Source: Flavobacterium sp. CBA20B-1 (GTDB taxonomy: Bacteria; Bacteroidota; Bacteroidia; Flavobacteriales; Flavobacteriaceae). Taken from it: a stretch of 64,000 nucleotides of DNA. The stretch is taken from the NCBI RefSeq assembly GCF_028473145.1, contig NZ_CP092370.1:2046001-2110000 (forward strand). The letters run 5' to 3'. The notes beneath the pieces were generated by a model that was not told where the DNA came from, did not search any database, and saw only the letters and a program-made list of their open reading frames with translations. Positions 16,430 to 26,244 of this stretch are shown here, one piece after another (positions within the stretch are counted from its first letter, which is position 1; each line of letters opens with the position of its first letter). A program made the translations under genes and the position numbers.

Positions 16430-18496
16430 ATGAATCAAATAATAAATAATATTAATAGATGTTTGTTGGTATTTCTGTTAGTCTTTACCACAACTGATAT
16501 GTATGCTCAAACACCTGTGCAAGCAACTATCGAAAATACAAACCCAACTGACGCCCAAATCCTATCAGCTTTGAATGGAGGAGGTATGACCATGTATTTG
16601 GGTACAGGTGATGGTCTTGTTCGCGGGGTGCGTAATCGTCAAATAGCTACGTTTAGTAACGGGTTAAATGCAGGCTTTGGTATGGACGAAGGTATACTTC
16701 TTACAACAGGTAGAGCTTCAGAAGATTTAGCTAGCAGAAATAATACTACAAACAAATCCTATCAAGCACAGAGCAATACTTATACAGACAGTGATTTGAC
16801 AGGTATTTTCAATCAAGCAACGCGCGATGTTGTTATTTATAAGTTCAAAGTTACTTTAGCAAGCCATACCACGGCTATTCGTGCTGTTTTTCAGTTTGGT
16901 TCAGAAGAGTATCCTGATTTTGTAGGTTCACAGTTTAACGATGCTTTTGGTTTTTTTGTTCGCCCAATTAGTGGCGGAGCTACTTTGCCAGGTGGCGCAT
17001 CGGTCATCAATATGGCACGTTTGCCACATAGTAATAACCCTATTTCTATCAATACAGTAAACTATGGTTATGCAGGTAGCTCAGGATCAGCTACTTATTC
17101 GGGTTTAGATTTGACTCAATCAGAACATTACATGGTCAATGGGCATACAACAACAGTAAATTCAAACGGAAGACTAAACTCAAATACTAATCCTGGTCCT
17201 TTTCCTGTCTTTATTGAATATAATGGATTGACTAAGTTGATTACTTACGACCTCAAAAATCTCACGCCAGGAGGTACCTACGAGTTTAAAATAGCTATTG
17301 CTGATGCAGGCGATACTCAGTATGATTCTGGAGTTTTGCTTAAAAAAGTACAAGGGACAACGGGTGCCGATGTAAAAATCGAGAAAGTAATCGATATGAT
17401 GGATCCAGCGTACGGAGACGAAATAGAGTTTACACTTACAGCTTCAAACCTTGGTCCTTATGATGCAAAAGGAGCGGTCGTGCAAGATGTGTTGCCTAAT
17501 GGCTATACTTATGTGAGCCATATTGCCGACAAGGGTACGTACAACACTGCAACAGGTGAATGGTCTATCGGTGATATCCAAGCAATTTTTGAAGAGGCCG
17601 AGCTTAAAATCAGAGCAACAGTCAACAATACAGGTAACTATACCAATGTGGCAACTATAGTGTCAGACGAGCCTGACCCAGATTATAGCAACAACACAGC
17701 AGTGATGACGCCCAACCCGCTTTGCTATGAAGAGTTGGTTTTTTATGATGATTTTGGACAGAGTAATAGCAGTATTAATGGTGGAAGAACAACATCTGCC
17801 TACATGCCTGCAAATAGCTTTACTTTTGCGAATGCTTACCCAACATCTACCAACGACGGACAAACAGCAATCGACAATAACCACTACGCAGTGGTATCAC
17901 CCGGATACATAAAAAACGGATGGAATCCTGCTAATCTTAGTTGGTACTTCTGGACACCTGCTTTTTACGGCGAGAATGGTCCAGAGGCCGGAGCAGTTAC
18001 CGATATTTCTGGTACAGAAGAAGGCGCAGTAATGGTTATAAATGGTGGAGAAACCTTAGATGCATTCTATGCAAGAGATATTAATGTTGTACAGGGAGAA
18101 ACATATAGAGCTTCTATGTGGATGTATCTTGTAAAAGGACCGGCAAGAATAGCCATAGATATTAAAGAAAAAGATACTGGAAAAATCATGGGAATTTATA
18201 CAACGGAAACATTCGAAGATTGGGGTAGTACTAAAGGCAAATGGATTAATGTAGAGTTGTATTTTAGCGTGCCTACCGTAGCTGAAGCTCCATGTGGTAT
18301 TGGTGATTTGGTATTGGAATTTCGTAACGATTTAGATGCTAGCTTTGGTAATGATTATTATATTGATAATATTACTTTGACAAGGTTAGGTTCGTTGTGC
18401 CCGATGCCAGCAACGCCATTGGTAATAGAGTGTCCGAAACCTCCAATAGTTGTTACCAATCCAATGCTTCGTTCGAGAGGAACAAAAAACAAATAA
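16430..18496 (+). CDS. secreted protein with choice-of-anchor L-like and DUF11 domains, 688 aa
   Basis: A signal peptide (to about residue 27, DMYAQ) precedes a choice-of-anchor L-type domain marked by VFQFGSEEYPDFVGSQFND and AFGFFVRP. A DUF11-type beta-sandwich follows at about 316-420 (DPAYGDEIEFTLTASNLGPY, VVQDVLPNGYTYVS, ATIVSDEPDPDYSNNTA). The C-terminal third resembles a jelly-roll carbohydrate-binding fold (FYARDINVVQGETYRASMWM, YYIDNITLTRLGS) and ends in a basic tail without a T9SS sorting domain. It is surface or extracellular by inference. The next gene, encoding a type B sorting-domain protein, begins 2 bases after its stop, so the two are tightly coupled and may form one surface complex. 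Confidence 0.85.
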   Translation: MNQIINNINRCLLVFLLVFTTTDMYAQTPVQATIENTNPTDAQILSALNGGGMTMYLGTGDGLVRGVRNRQIATFSNGLNAGFGMDEGILLTTGRASEDLASRNNTTNKSYQAQSNTYTDSDLTGIFNQATRDVVIYKFKVTLASHTTAIRAVFQFGSEEYPDFVGSQFNDAFGFFVRPISGGATLPGGASVINMARLPHSNNPISINTVNYGYAGSSGSATYSGLDLTQSEHYMVNGHTTTVNSNGRLNSNTNPGPFPVFIEYNGLTKLITYDLKNLTPGGTYEFKIAIADAGDTQYDSGVLLKKVQGTTGADVKIEKVIDMMDPAYGDEIEFTLTASNLGPYDAKGAVVQDVLPNGYTYVSHIADKGTYNTATGEWSIGDIQAIFEEAELKIRATVNNTGNYTNVATIVSDEPDPDYSNNTAVMTPNPLCYEELVFYDDFGQSNSSINGGRTTSAYMPANSFTFANAYPTSTNDGQTAIDNNHYAVVSPGYIKNGWNPANLSWYFWTPAFYGENGPEAGAVTDISGTEEGAVMVINGGETLDAFYARDINVVQGETYRASMWMYLVKGPARIAIDIKEKDTGKIMGIYTTETFEDWGSTKGKWINVELYFSVPTVAEAPCGIGDLVLEFRNDLDASFGNDYYIDNITLTRLGSLCPMPATPLVIECPKPPIVVTNPMLRSRGTKNK

Positions 18497-18498
18497 TT

Positions 18499-19746
18499 AT
18501 GAGAAGAGAGATTATATATACGATAGGATTACTTCCCTTTATAGGCAGTGCCCAAACAATAAACCAAGGCTTACTAAAAGTAGAGCCGGGCACGGAAGTA
18601 TCTTCCTACTTTAATTTCAAGAACGAATCAACGGGCGATGTATTAAACGACGGCGATTTTTATTTCTACGGCGATTACCAAAACGAAGGTTTGTTTAGTT
18701 ACACAACCAACAGCCGCACGGGCTATGTGGTATTTGAAGGCTTAATGCCGGGCATGCAACAGATTTCAGGAAGTTCACCCAGTAGTTTTTACGATGTATT
18801 GTTCAACAAAAGCGGCGCAGAACACAGCTTTCATTTAACCAACGACATTGCCAATGCCGGCACAGTTAATTTACTGAACGGAGTGGTGTTGATGGACAAA
18901 GCCAATGGCGGTGCATTTGTCTTCTTAAAAGGCGCCAACCACATCAATACTTCAGACCGCAGCCACGTAAACGGTGAAGTTACCAAAGAAGGCAACGAAG
19001 GGTTTAAATACCCTATTGGCGACGGAGGTTATTACCGTTTTGCAGGCATATCAGCACCCGTTCAAGAAGCAGAAATCTACACGGGGGAATACTTATTGGA
19101 AAATTCCAACAGCAAATACCCGCATGCCAGCCGCACCGGTGTCATAAAAGCCATTGACGACCAAGAATATTGGATCATCAACCAAAGCGTAAACACCGAC
19201 AATTCGGTGGTTGTAACCCTCTCATGGGATACGCGCACGACACCGGCATGGTTAACAGCAAACCCTGATTTGCTACACATAGTTCGTTGGGACGAAACCC
19301 AAAAATTGTGGGTAGATGAAGGCGGTGCAGTAAACTATGGCGAGCAAACCGTAAGCACACCTGTAAATGTAGATGGCTTTGGAATATTTACCCTTGGAAC
19401 GATTAAAGAAAATCTTATAAATCCGGGTGAAGTAGTAATCTACAACGGGGTAACACCCGATGGCGACGGCATGAACGATTATTTCATTATCGACAACATC
19501 AACCAATTTCCAAACAACCACGTAACCATTTACAACCGTTGGGGAAGAAAAGTATATGAAACCCATAGCTACGACAGCAACGGCAACGTATTCCGCGGCT
19601 ATGCCCAAGGCAATGCCATTGTAAACGAAGGCGAAAAACTCCCAAGCGGAACCTACTATTATGTAGTGGAATATTTATTCGACCGCGATGGAGAAAGCCA
19701 ATGGGTTAAAAAAGTAGGGTATTTACACTTAGAAAACAACGACTAA
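18499..19746 (+). CDS. T9SS type B (gliding-associated CTD) sorting-domain protein, 415 aa
   Basis: I chose the ATG at 18499, two bases after the preceding stop, because it gives the signal peptide MRREIIYTIGLLPFIGSAQ; the frame is open further upstream but inside the previous gene. The middle is a beta-rich cargo region. The last roughly 90 residues are a type B (gliding motility-associated) sorting domain: VVIYNGVTPDGDGMNDYFII, VTIYNRWGRKVYE, and LPSGTYYYVVEYLF before the C-terminal strand. Such domains direct T9SS export and are usually encoded next to PorP/SprF, as here. It lies 12 bases before that gene. It may cap or anchor the surface proteins encoded upstream. Confidence 0.9.
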   Translation: MRREIIYTIGLLPFIGSAQTINQGLLKVEPGTEVSSYFNFKNESTGDVLNDGDFYFYGDYQNEGLFSYTTNSRTGYVVFEGLMPGMQQISGSSPSSFYDVLFNKSGAEHSFHLTNDIANAGTVNLLNGVVLMDKANGGAFVFLKGANHINTSDRSHVNGEVTKEGNEGFKYPIGDGGYYRFAGISAPVQEAEIYTGEYLLENSNSKYPHASRTGVIKAIDDQEYWIINQSVNTDNSVVVTLSWDTRTTPAWLTANPDLLHIVRWDETQKLWVDEGGAVNYGEQTVSTPVNVDGFGIFTLGTIKENLINPGEVVIYNGVTPDGDGMNDYFIIDNINQFPNNHVTIYNRWGRKVYETHSYDSNGNVFRGYAQGNAIVNEGEKLPSGTYYYVVEYLFDRDGESQWVKKVGYLHLENND

Positions 19747-19758
19747 AACTAAAAAGCA

Positions 19759-20679
19759 ATGAAACAATTAAAAAAGATAATGGCTTTGTTAGCTTTGGTA
19801 AGCATTTCGGCAAACGCCCAACAAGACCCCCAGTACACGAATTACATGTACAACACCATCAACATCAACCCGGCTTATGCAGGTAGCAGAGGCGCGTTAA
19901 GCATCTTTGGCTTGCACCGCAGCCAATGGGTAGGATTAGAAGGCGCACCAACGACCAATTCGTTTTCCATAAACACCCCTATAGCCGAGAGTAAAGTAGG
20001 TTTGGGAGTAAGCTTTGTAAACGACAGGTTAGGAGTGACCGATGAAAACACGTTAAGTGTAGATTTCTCGTACACCTTAGATTTAAACAACCGCGGTAGC
20101 AAATTAAGCTTCGGTTTAAAAGGATCAGCCAATATGCTGAATGTAGCCTATTCCAGGCTGAACAAATACAACCCGAACGATCCGCAGATTCTTACAGACA
20201 TCAACAACCAATTCACTCCAAACATAGGAGCAGGTGTTTATTGGCATAACGAGCAAACGTATGTAGGATTATCGGTACCCCATTTTTTAGAAACTACGCG
20301 CTACGACGACAACGTACAAAGCACGATGCAGCAAAAGATGCACTATTTTTTAATGGGAGGTCACGTATTTGAGTTGAACCCAATGTTGAAATTCAAACCG
20401 GCATTTTTGTTAAAAGCAGTAGAAGGCGCACCATTACAAGCCGATATCACAGGGAACTTCTTAATCAACGAGAAGTTTACTTTAGGAGCCGCATATCGCT
20501 GGGATGCCGCATGGAGTGCCTTGGCAGGCTTCCAAGTAACCGACGGATTATTCATAGGCTATAGCTACGACAGCGATATTAAAGCCTTGCGAAATTACAA
20601 CAACGGCTCACACGAGATTTTTATGCGCTTTGAATTGTTTAACAGATACCGCCGCGTGAACTCGCCGCGTTTCTTCTAA
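19759..20679 (+). CDS. PorP/SprF family type IX secretion membrane protein, 306 aa
   Basis: A signal peptide (MKQLKKIMALLALVSISANAQ) is followed by the PorP/SprF hallmark QDPQYTNYMYNTININPAYA and an outer-membrane beta-barrel of about 285 residues with an aromatic C-terminal end (SPRFF). Family members act with a type B cargo protein in T9SS export and surface attachment, and such a cargo gene lies directly upstream. The last 194 residues closely match the partial copy at 1-585. The gene shows more GC-rich and C-ending codons than that copy, which could mean higher expression or a different history. Confidence 0.94.
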   Translation: MKQLKKIMALLALVSISANAQQDPQYTNYMYNTININPAYAGSRGALSIFGLHRSQWVGLEGAPTTNSFSINTPIAESKVGLGVSFVNDRLGVTDENTLSVDFSYTLDLNNRGSKLSFGLKGSANMLNVAYSRLNKYNPNDPQILTDINNQFTPNIGAGVYWHNEQTYVGLSVPHFLETTRYDDNVQSTMQQKMHYFLMGGHVFELNPMLKFKPAFLLKAVEGAPLQADITGNFLINEKFTLGAAYRWDAAWSALAGFQVTDGLFIGYSYDSDIKALRNYNNGSHEIFMRFELFNRYRRVNSPRFF

Positions 20680-20691
20680 AAATAAAGAAAA

Positions 20692-22653
20692 ATGAAAAAA
20701 GGGATATACACAGCCGCTTTGTTCACGGCCTTTATGTTGGGGAACACGGGGGCACAAGCACAAGCGGGATTAAATACAGCCGATAAAGACTACAACCAAT
20801 GGGCTTATGTAGATGCGATTGGCATTTACGAGAAAGTAGCCAACCGCGGTTATGCGGGGAAGGATGTACTAGAAAAGTTAGGCAACGCCTACTATTTCAA
20901 TGCGCGCTATGGCGAAGCCCAAAAGCACTACGAACGCTTGTTCAAAGAATTTGGCAACGAAAACATAGGCAGTGAGTACTATTACCGCTACGCCCAAACC
21001 TTGCAACACGTGGGCAAAGAAAGCGAATCAAAAAAGTATTACGACCAGTTTGTAAGCAAAGCCGGCAGCCACACCCAGCGGTCAAAAATCCGCCAGAACG
21101 AAGCCGCGCTTAAAAAGCAGATACAAGCCAATTCAGGTCGCTACGACCAGATTAAGAACTTAGAGATCAACACGCCTTATTCCGATTACGGGAGTTATGT
21201 ACACAACAACCAATTGTACTTTACCAGCGCGCGCGACACAGGCAGCTTGCACAAACGCGAACACACCTGGACAGGTGATGCCTTTACCAGCTTGTACAGC
21301 GTAGCCGAAACGGCAACAAAAGACGACAAAGTAACCCGATTGAAAGGCAAGGTAAAATCACCACTTAATGAATCAACAGCGGTGATTACCAAAGACGGCA
21401 ACACGATGTATTTCACACGCAACAACTACATCAACCATACCCGTAAATACGATGCCGACAAAAACACGAAGCTTAAAATCTACCGTGCAGAAAACGTGGA
21501 TGGCAAATGGGAAAATGTAACGGAACTATCGTTCAATATGGACGGCTACAACACGGCACACCCCACCTTAAGCCAAGACGAAGCCACGATGTATTTTGCG
21601 AGCGACCGTCCGGAAGGTTTCGGCGGATCGGATTTGTGGCAGGTGGCGATTCATCCCTCAGGCGCTTTTGGCGGCCCTGTAAACATGGGTGAGGGGATCA
21701 ACACCGAAGGCAGAGAAACCTTTCCGTTTGTAACCGAAAGTGGGGAATTGTATTTTTCAAGCGACGGTAGAGTAGGACTAGGCGGGTTAGATGTATATGC
21801 CACGAAATTAGACAGAAACAGCCAACCCGGGGAAATCCACAACGTAGGAGCACCAATCAACAGCAATGCAGATGATTTTGCGTATTATATCGACCCAAAC
21901 ACCAAACAAGGTTTCTTTTCAAGCAACCGTGAGGGCGGCAACGGCAACGACGATATTTACAGTTTCCATGAAACCAAACCGTTGCAGTTAGAGTGTATCC
22001 AAAAACTGCTTTTAAAAGTAATAGACGGCAAAACCCGCGACATTATCACTGATGCCAACGTAACGCTTTACAACAATTTGTACGGCGAATTAGAAAGCAG
22101 CAACCGCTACCAAAACGACGGTTATGTGTTCAACAACACGTTCAAATGTGGGGAAACCTACCGCTTAAAAGCGGAAAAAGAAGGCTATACGACCCAAGAA
22201 GACGTGGTGCTTTTGCCCAATGAAAGCGGTGTAACCGAGCACACCATTGTATTGGAACCGGCGAAAACCCCTGTAAAAGTAGGCGACGACTTGTTTAAAG
22301 TATTAAAACTGAATCCTATTTATTTTGATTTAGACAAATACAACATCCGTCCGGATGCAGCAGCAGAGTTGGCAAAAGTATTGGCGGTATTGGAAGAATA
22401 TCCAACGATGAAAATCGATATTCGTTCGCATACCGACAGCCGTGCATCGCACAAGTACAACGACAGATTGTCTGAGAACCGCGCAAAATCGACCAGAGAA
22501 TGGTTGATTGACCAAGGCATCAGTTCGTCACGATTAACCTCGAAAGGCTATGGCGAGCGCCAATTAGTCAACGAATGTGCCGACGGTGTGAAGTGTAGCG
22601 AAGAAGCACACCAAGCCAACCGTAGATCCGAGTTTATTATTGTGGAGATGTAA
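20692..22653 (+). CDS. PorE-like OmpA family protein, second copy, 653 aa
   Basis: Domain order is the same as in the gene at 597-2564: signal peptide (to about QAQA), TPR-like helices, PD40 propeller blades (MYFASDRPEGFGGSDLW, GFFSSNREGGNGNDDIY), a carboxypeptidase-regulatory-like domain (VIDGKTRDIITDANVTLYNN) and an OmpA domain with IDIRSHTDSRASHKYNDRLS and RRSEFIIVEM at the end. The role is by analogy with PorE: attachment of the secretion machinery or its outer-membrane partner to peptidoglycan. It begins 12 bases after PorP/SprF and ends the operon before a strong terminator. Confidence 0.92.
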   Translation: MKKGIYTAALFTAFMLGNTGAQAQAGLNTADKDYNQWAYVDAIGIYEKVANRGYAGKDVLEKLGNAYYFNARYGEAQKHYERLFKEFGNENIGSEYYYRYAQTLQHVGKESESKKYYDQFVSKAGSHTQRSKIRQNEAALKKQIQANSGRYDQIKNLEINTPYSDYGSYVHNNQLYFTSARDTGSLHKREHTWTGDAFTSLYSVAETATKDDKVTRLKGKVKSPLNESTAVITKDGNTMYFTRNNYINHTRKYDADKNTKLKIYRAENVDGKWENVTELSFNMDGYNTAHPTLSQDEATMYFASDRPEGFGGSDLWQVAIHPSGAFGGPVNMGEGINTEGRETFPFVTESGELYFSSDGRVGLGGLDVYATKLDRNSQPGEIHNVGAPINSNADDFAYYIDPNTKQGFFSSNREGGNGNDDIYSFHETKPLQLECIQKLLLKVIDGKTRDIITDANVTLYNNLYGELESSNRYQNDGYVFNNTFKCGETYRLKAEKEGYTTQEDVVLLPNESGVTEHTIVLEPAKTPVKVGDDLFKVLKLNPIYFDLDKYNIRPDAAAELAKVLAVLEEYPTMKIDIRSHTDSRASHKYNDRLSENRAKSTREWLIDQGISSSRLTSKGYGERQLVNECADGVKCSEEAHQANRRSEFIIVEM

Positions 22654-22690
22654 ACCACCCACACAAAGGATTAAAGCTTATTAAACACCC

Positions 22691-22730
22691 CCCCCAAATG
22701 GTAAAAGATACCGTTTGGGGGTGGTTTTTT
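22691..22730 (+). terminator. strong terminator closing the T9SS surface locus
   Basis: A 13-bp stem CCCCCAAATGGTA/TACCGTTTGGGGG (one T-G wobble), with loop AAAGA, is followed by TGG and T6. Confidence 0.9.
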
Positions 22731-22786
22731 GTGGGGGTTGGGTAATCTTCCTTAATAAATCAAAATAAAATCAATTCACAAAATTG

Positions 22787-22794
22787 TATATTTG
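22787..22794 (+). promoter_or_regulatory. -7 element of the pgk promoter
   Basis: TATATTTG fits TAnnTTTG and lies 28 bases before the pgk ATG. No clear TTG is present at the usual -33 distance. Confidence 0.5.
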
Positions 22795-22822
22795 TCACTT
22801 AAAACAATTCAACTTAAAATAA

Positions 22823-24013
22823 ATGAAAACAATTAACGATTTTGATTTTAATAATAAAAAAGCCATTGTTCGTGTAGATTTCAATGTGCCTTTAAACGAT
22901 CAGTTTCAGGTAACCGATGACAATCGTATTGTAGCAGCAAAACCCACTATCGAAAAAATTGTGAACGATGGAGGTGTGGCGGTTTTAATGTCGCATTTAG
23001 GTCGTCCAAAAAATGGTCCGGAAGATAAATTTTCTTTAAAACATATCGTTTCAAAAATAGAAGCAGTTTTAGGCAGAAAAGTAACTTTTGTAAACGATTC
23101 GGTGGGAAGTGAAGTAGAAAAGGTCGTTGCAAATGCACAGCCGGGAGCTATTATTTTATTAGAAAATTTGCGTTTTTATAAAGAAGAGGAGGCTGGAGAT
23201 GAAGATTTTGCAAAACAATTAGCCCATTTGGGTGATGTGTACGTGAACGATGCTTTTGGAACCGCACATCGCGCACACGCCTCCACAACTATTGTTGCAC
23301 AATTTTTCCCTAACGATAAATGTTTTGGTTTTTTATTGGCAAAGGAAATTGAAAGTATTGATAAAGTTTTAAATTCAAATGACAAACCTGTGACTGCTGT
23401 TTTGGGAGGATCAAAAGTGTCTTCAAAAATCACTATTATCGAAAACATTTTAGACAAAGTGGATCACATGATTATTGGCGGTGGAATGATGTTTACTTTT
23501 ATAAAAGCAAAAGGAGGGATGGTTGGAAATTCTATTGTTGAAGACGATAAAATGCAACTTGCATTAGAAATTTTGGAAAAAGCAAAAGCCAAAAATGTTC
23601 AAATTCACATTCCTGTTGACGTGGTTGCAGCAGACGCATTTTCAAACGATGCGCACACACAAATTGTTGACGCAAACCATATTCCAGATGGCTGGCAAGG
23701 TTTAGATGTGGGGCCAAAAACCTTAGAGCAATTTAACAAGGTTATTATGGATTCTAAAATTATTTTATGGAATGGACCACTAGGTGTTTTCGAAATGAAA
23801 AAGTTTGCGTCAGGTACCATTACATTAGGTAATTTTATTGCTGATGCCACCCAAGCAGGAACATTTTCATTAGTAGGTGGTGGCGATTCTGTGGCAGCAG
23901 TAAAACAATTTGGTTTAGAAGAAAAAATGAGTTATGTGTCAACCGGCGGTGGTGCTATGTTGGAAATGCTTGAAGGACAAACACTTCCCGGAATTGCAGC
24001 TATACAAGGATAA
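22823..24013 (+). CDS. pgk: phosphoglycerate kinase
   Basis: The 396-residue enzyme is the usual length for bacterial Pgk. It transfers phosphate from 1,3-bisphosphoglycerate to ADP in glycolysis. Substrate-side motifs are VRVDFNVPL (residues 16-24), [13 protein letters not shown] and [16 protein letters not shown]; nucleotide-side motifs are [19 protein letters not shown] and GGGDSVAAV. The frame is complete. It is monocistronic, with its own promoter, a terminator shared with the convergent tdk gene, and an upstream terminator that isolates it from the T9SS locus. Confidence 0.98.
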   Translation: MKTINDFDFNNKKAIVRVDFNVPLNDQFQVTDDNRIVAAKPTIEKIVNDGGVAVLMSHLGRPKNGPEDKFSLKHIVSKIEAVLGRKVTFVNDSVGSEVEKVVANAQPGAIILLENLRFYKEEEAGDEDFAKQLAHLGDVYVNDAFGTAHRAHASTTIVAQFFPNDKCFGFLLAKEIESIDKVLNSNDKPVTAVLGGSKVSSKITIIENILDKVDHMIIGGGMMFTFIKAKGGMVGNSIVEDDKMQLALEILEKAKAKNVQIHIPVDVVAADAFSNDAHTQIVDANHIPDGWQGLDVGPKTLEQFNKVIMDSKIILWNGPLGVFEMKKFASGTITLGNFIADATQAGTFSLVGGGDSVAAVKQFGLEEKMSYVSTGGGAMLEMLEGQTLPGIAAIQG

Positions 24014-24026
24014 GTTATGTTTTAAC

Positions 24027-24059
24027 AAAAAAATCAGGTTTTTTACACCTGATTTTTTT
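24027..24059. terminator. bidirectional terminator between pgk and tdk
   Basis: The 13-bp perfect inverted repeat AAAAAAATCAGGT/ACCTGATTTTTTT, with loop TTTTTAC, has an A-run on one side and a T-run on the other. Confidence 0.9.
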
Positions 24060-24142
24060 ATTTTATTTAATAGTTTTACAAAAAATCGTATTTGGTTTCT
24101 ATTAATTATGTAAAATATCTTCTTTAATTTAAAAACTAACAC

Positions 24143-24727
24143 CTACTGATTTTCTCGCATCGCCTTATAATAAGCGGCACGACTTAAGGGCTCGTATTCA
24201 TTGGTTTCGCCCAGCATAACCAAATTATCGTTGGCTGCTTTTCTAAAACTATAATTTGCTAAATTTCCGGTGCGTGTGCAAACTGCGTGAACCTTAGTCA
24301 CATACTCGGCAGTTGCCATTAAAGCAGGCATGGGGCCAAAAGGTTGCCCTTTAAAATCCATATCCAATCCGGCAACAATCACTCGAATTCCCGCATTTGC
24401 TAAATCATTGCAAACCGTTACGATTTCATCGTCGAAAAACTGCGCTTCATCAATTCCAACCACATCACAACCATCGGCCAAAATACGGATGTTTGCAGCA
24501 GCAGGAACGGGAGTAGATCTAATTTCGTTTCCTTGGTGCGAAACCACCAATTCGTCGTCATAGCGCGTGTCAACAGCAGGTTTAAAGATTTCTACACGCT
24601 GTTTGGCAAACTGTGCTCGGCGTAATCTACGAATCAATTCTTCGGTTTTTCCCGAAAACATCGACCCACAGATCACTTCGATCCATCCAAATTGTTCTTT
24701 ATGATTTACAGGATTTTCAAGAAACAT
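24143..24727 (-). CDS. tdk: thymidine kinase (type II)
   Basis: The 194-residue enzyme phosphorylates thymidine for nucleotide salvage. The P-loop [15 protein letters not shown] lies near residue 21, the Walker B/catalytic segment is [14 protein letters not shown], and the lasso-type segment is [12 protein letters not shown]. The structural zinc site of the family normally uses a CxxC in the lasso; here only one Cys is present ([10 protein letters not shown]), so zinc binding is probably lost, a variant I recall in Bacteroidota. It is leftward and converges on pgk. Its start lies about 90 bases from the divergent gene at 24819. Confidence 0.96.
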   Translation of the reverse strand: MFLENPVNHKEQFGWIEVICGSMFSGKTEELIRRLRRAQFAKQRVEIFKPAVDTRYDDELVVSHQGNEIRSTPVPAAANIRILADGCDVVGIDEAQFFDDEIVTVCNDLANAGIRVIVAGLDMDFKGQPFGPMPALMATAEYVTKVHAVCTRTGNLANYSFRKAANDNLVMLGETNEYEPLSRAAYYKAMRENQ

Positions 24728-24818
24728 TTTAGCAAATATAAGTTGTTTAAAACAGTTTTTTCTGTTACTTTGTATCCTGCAAATTTATCAAAAAATAATT
24801 GGTAAAAATTTAAAAGTT

Positions 24819-25751
24819 ATGAAGAAAATCATTGAATCAGATTTAATCAGTATTGCACACAGAATCTTAAAGTTAAAAGATAAATCCGAAATTTCTTCGC
24901 TATTGAAAGAAACGGAATTGTTGCATAATAAATTGATTTTGTTGCAGTTTTATGAAGATAATAAGTTTCGATTGGATCCATCGATCACTCCTGAAAAATT
25001 GTTAGAAGAGGTCACTGAAGAACCATCAAGCAGTATTTTTTTGAGCGAAGATAGGAAAGATGATGTGGTTTCTTTTGAAGAAGAATTAATTACGCCGATT
25101 GAATTAAGCGTTACAAACGCAGCTGCTATTGATGCCGCACCTCCAGTTGAAGATTCGGTTTTGAAGATACACGAATTGGAAAGCGAAGAAGATCCAGAAA
25201 TTCAAGAAGATGATGTGGTGGAGTTTACGCCATCGCTTCATGAAACTATAAAAACTATTGATGCTATCGAGGAAGAAATAAAAAACGTGGAACAATTAGA
25301 TCCTTTGGAAGATGCAAAAGAAGCGGTTGAACGTGCTACGTTAGAGATCGATCCTGTTTTTTCTATTCCGCACAACGAACTTTTTAATACGAATGATTCC
25401 AGCGAAAAAGAGGAAGATACGTTTAAAGGATCACAACATTTTGTCACCAATCAGGCAACAGATAAATCTACAGAAAATTACCGTCAAATTCCTTTAAATA
25501 AGTCGATAAACGATGCGTTTGCCAATAAAATTTCGATTGGTTTGAATGACAGGATCGCCTTTGAAAAAAACTTGTTTAACGGAAGCAGCGACGATTTAAA
25601 CCGAGTGATTTCGCAATTAAACACCATTGAAAGTTACGAGGAAGCCAAAGATTTTATTGACGATCTAGTAAAGCCCGAATTTAACAACTGGAACGGAAAA
25701 GAAGATTACGAAAACCGTTTCATGCAGTTGGTTGAAAAAAGATTTTTGTAA
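24819..25751 (+). CDS. hypothetical acidic protein, 310 aa, probably conserved in flavobacteria
   Basis: I do not recognise a named family. An N-terminal helical segment (ISIAHRILKLKDKSEISSLL, about residues 11-30) is followed by about 160 very acidic, low-complexity residues (ESEEDPEIQEDDVVEF and similar), then a well-formed C-terminal helical domain at about 220-310 (IPLNKSINDAFANKISIGLN, RIAFEKNLFNGSSDDLNRV, NWNGKEDYENRFMQLVEKRF). It has no signal peptide or membrane helix, so it is probably cytoplasmic. It is divergent from tdk and followed by a dispersed-repeat edge at 25764. Confidence 0.8.
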   Translation: MKKIIESDLISIAHRILKLKDKSEISSLLKETELLHNKLILLQFYEDNKFRLDPSITPEKLLEEVTEEPSSSIFLSEDRKDDVVSFEEELITPIELSVTNAAAIDAAPPVEDSVLKIHELESEEDPEIQEDDVVEFTPSLHETIKTIDAIEEEIKNVEQLDPLEDAKEAVERATLEIDPVFSIPHNELFNTNDSSEKEEDTFKGSQHFVTNQATDKSTENYRQIPLNKSINDAFANKISIGLNDRIAFEKNLFNGSSDDLNRVISQLNTIESYEEAKDFIDDLVKPEFNNWNGKEDYENRFMQLVEKRFL

Positions 25752-25763
25752 CAAGTTTGATAT

Positions 25764-26217
25764 ACCACAGATGCACAGATTTTTTGAAATTTAAATAAAT
25801 AAAATTATAGATGAATAGTTTTCAAAAATATCCAAAACTTAGTTTGTTATTTATAATTAAGATATTGTTAATTATAGCTTTTGGATTTTCTAATTATTAT
25901 TTTCGAAGTGAAATAGACGAAAAGATAGACGATATTATAAAAATAAAAACTCAAGAAGAAAATAATAATGAAATAGATGATTTCAAAATTAAATATAAAA
26001 TCTACCCTATTCAAGAAGATATAGATTCTAATATTGATTATTTAACATATACCCCTTTATTTTTAATATTTTTACTTTACATTATTAAAGATAAAACAGA
26101 TAAAGAAAATAAGCGACTTGACAAGTTAGAAGAAGAAAACTAATTTTGTAAAATTTCAAATCTTTACAAAACTGCGGATATATCCTAAAAAAAATAATAA
26201 ATATCTGTGCATCAGTG
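25764..26217. repeat. dispersed repeat pair in inverted orientation around a small gene
   Basis: The left edge ACCACAGATGCACAGATTTT (25764-25783) and the right edge ATATCTGTGCATCAGTG (26201-26217) are near-perfect inverted copies of each other. They enclose the 110-codon gene at 25811-26143 and nothing else. Related edges occur at 57046-57130 and 58581-58740. Confidence 0.65.
25811..26143 (+). CDS. small membrane protein, 110 aa, unknown, inside inverted repeats
   Basis: This is an orphan gene of very AT-rich codon use, more so than its neighbours. It encodes two membrane helices (about residues 11-31, LSLLFIIKILLIIAFGFSNY; about 77-92, YTPLFLIFLLYIIK) separated by an acidic/lysine-rich loop and ending in a charged coiled tail (DKTDKENKRLDKLEEEN). 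No family is recognised. It lies entirely between the inverted repeat edges at 25764 and 26217, so it may be cargo of that element or a gene bounded by two independent insertions. Confidence 0.65.
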   Translation: MNSFQKYPKLSLLFIIKILLIIAFGFSNYYFRSEIDEKIDDIIKIKTQEENNNEIDDFKIKYKIYPIQEDIDSNIDYLTYTPLFLIFLLYIIKDKTDKENKRLDKLEEEN

Positions 26218-26244
26218 TAAAAACATAAAAAAAAAACTCAACAA

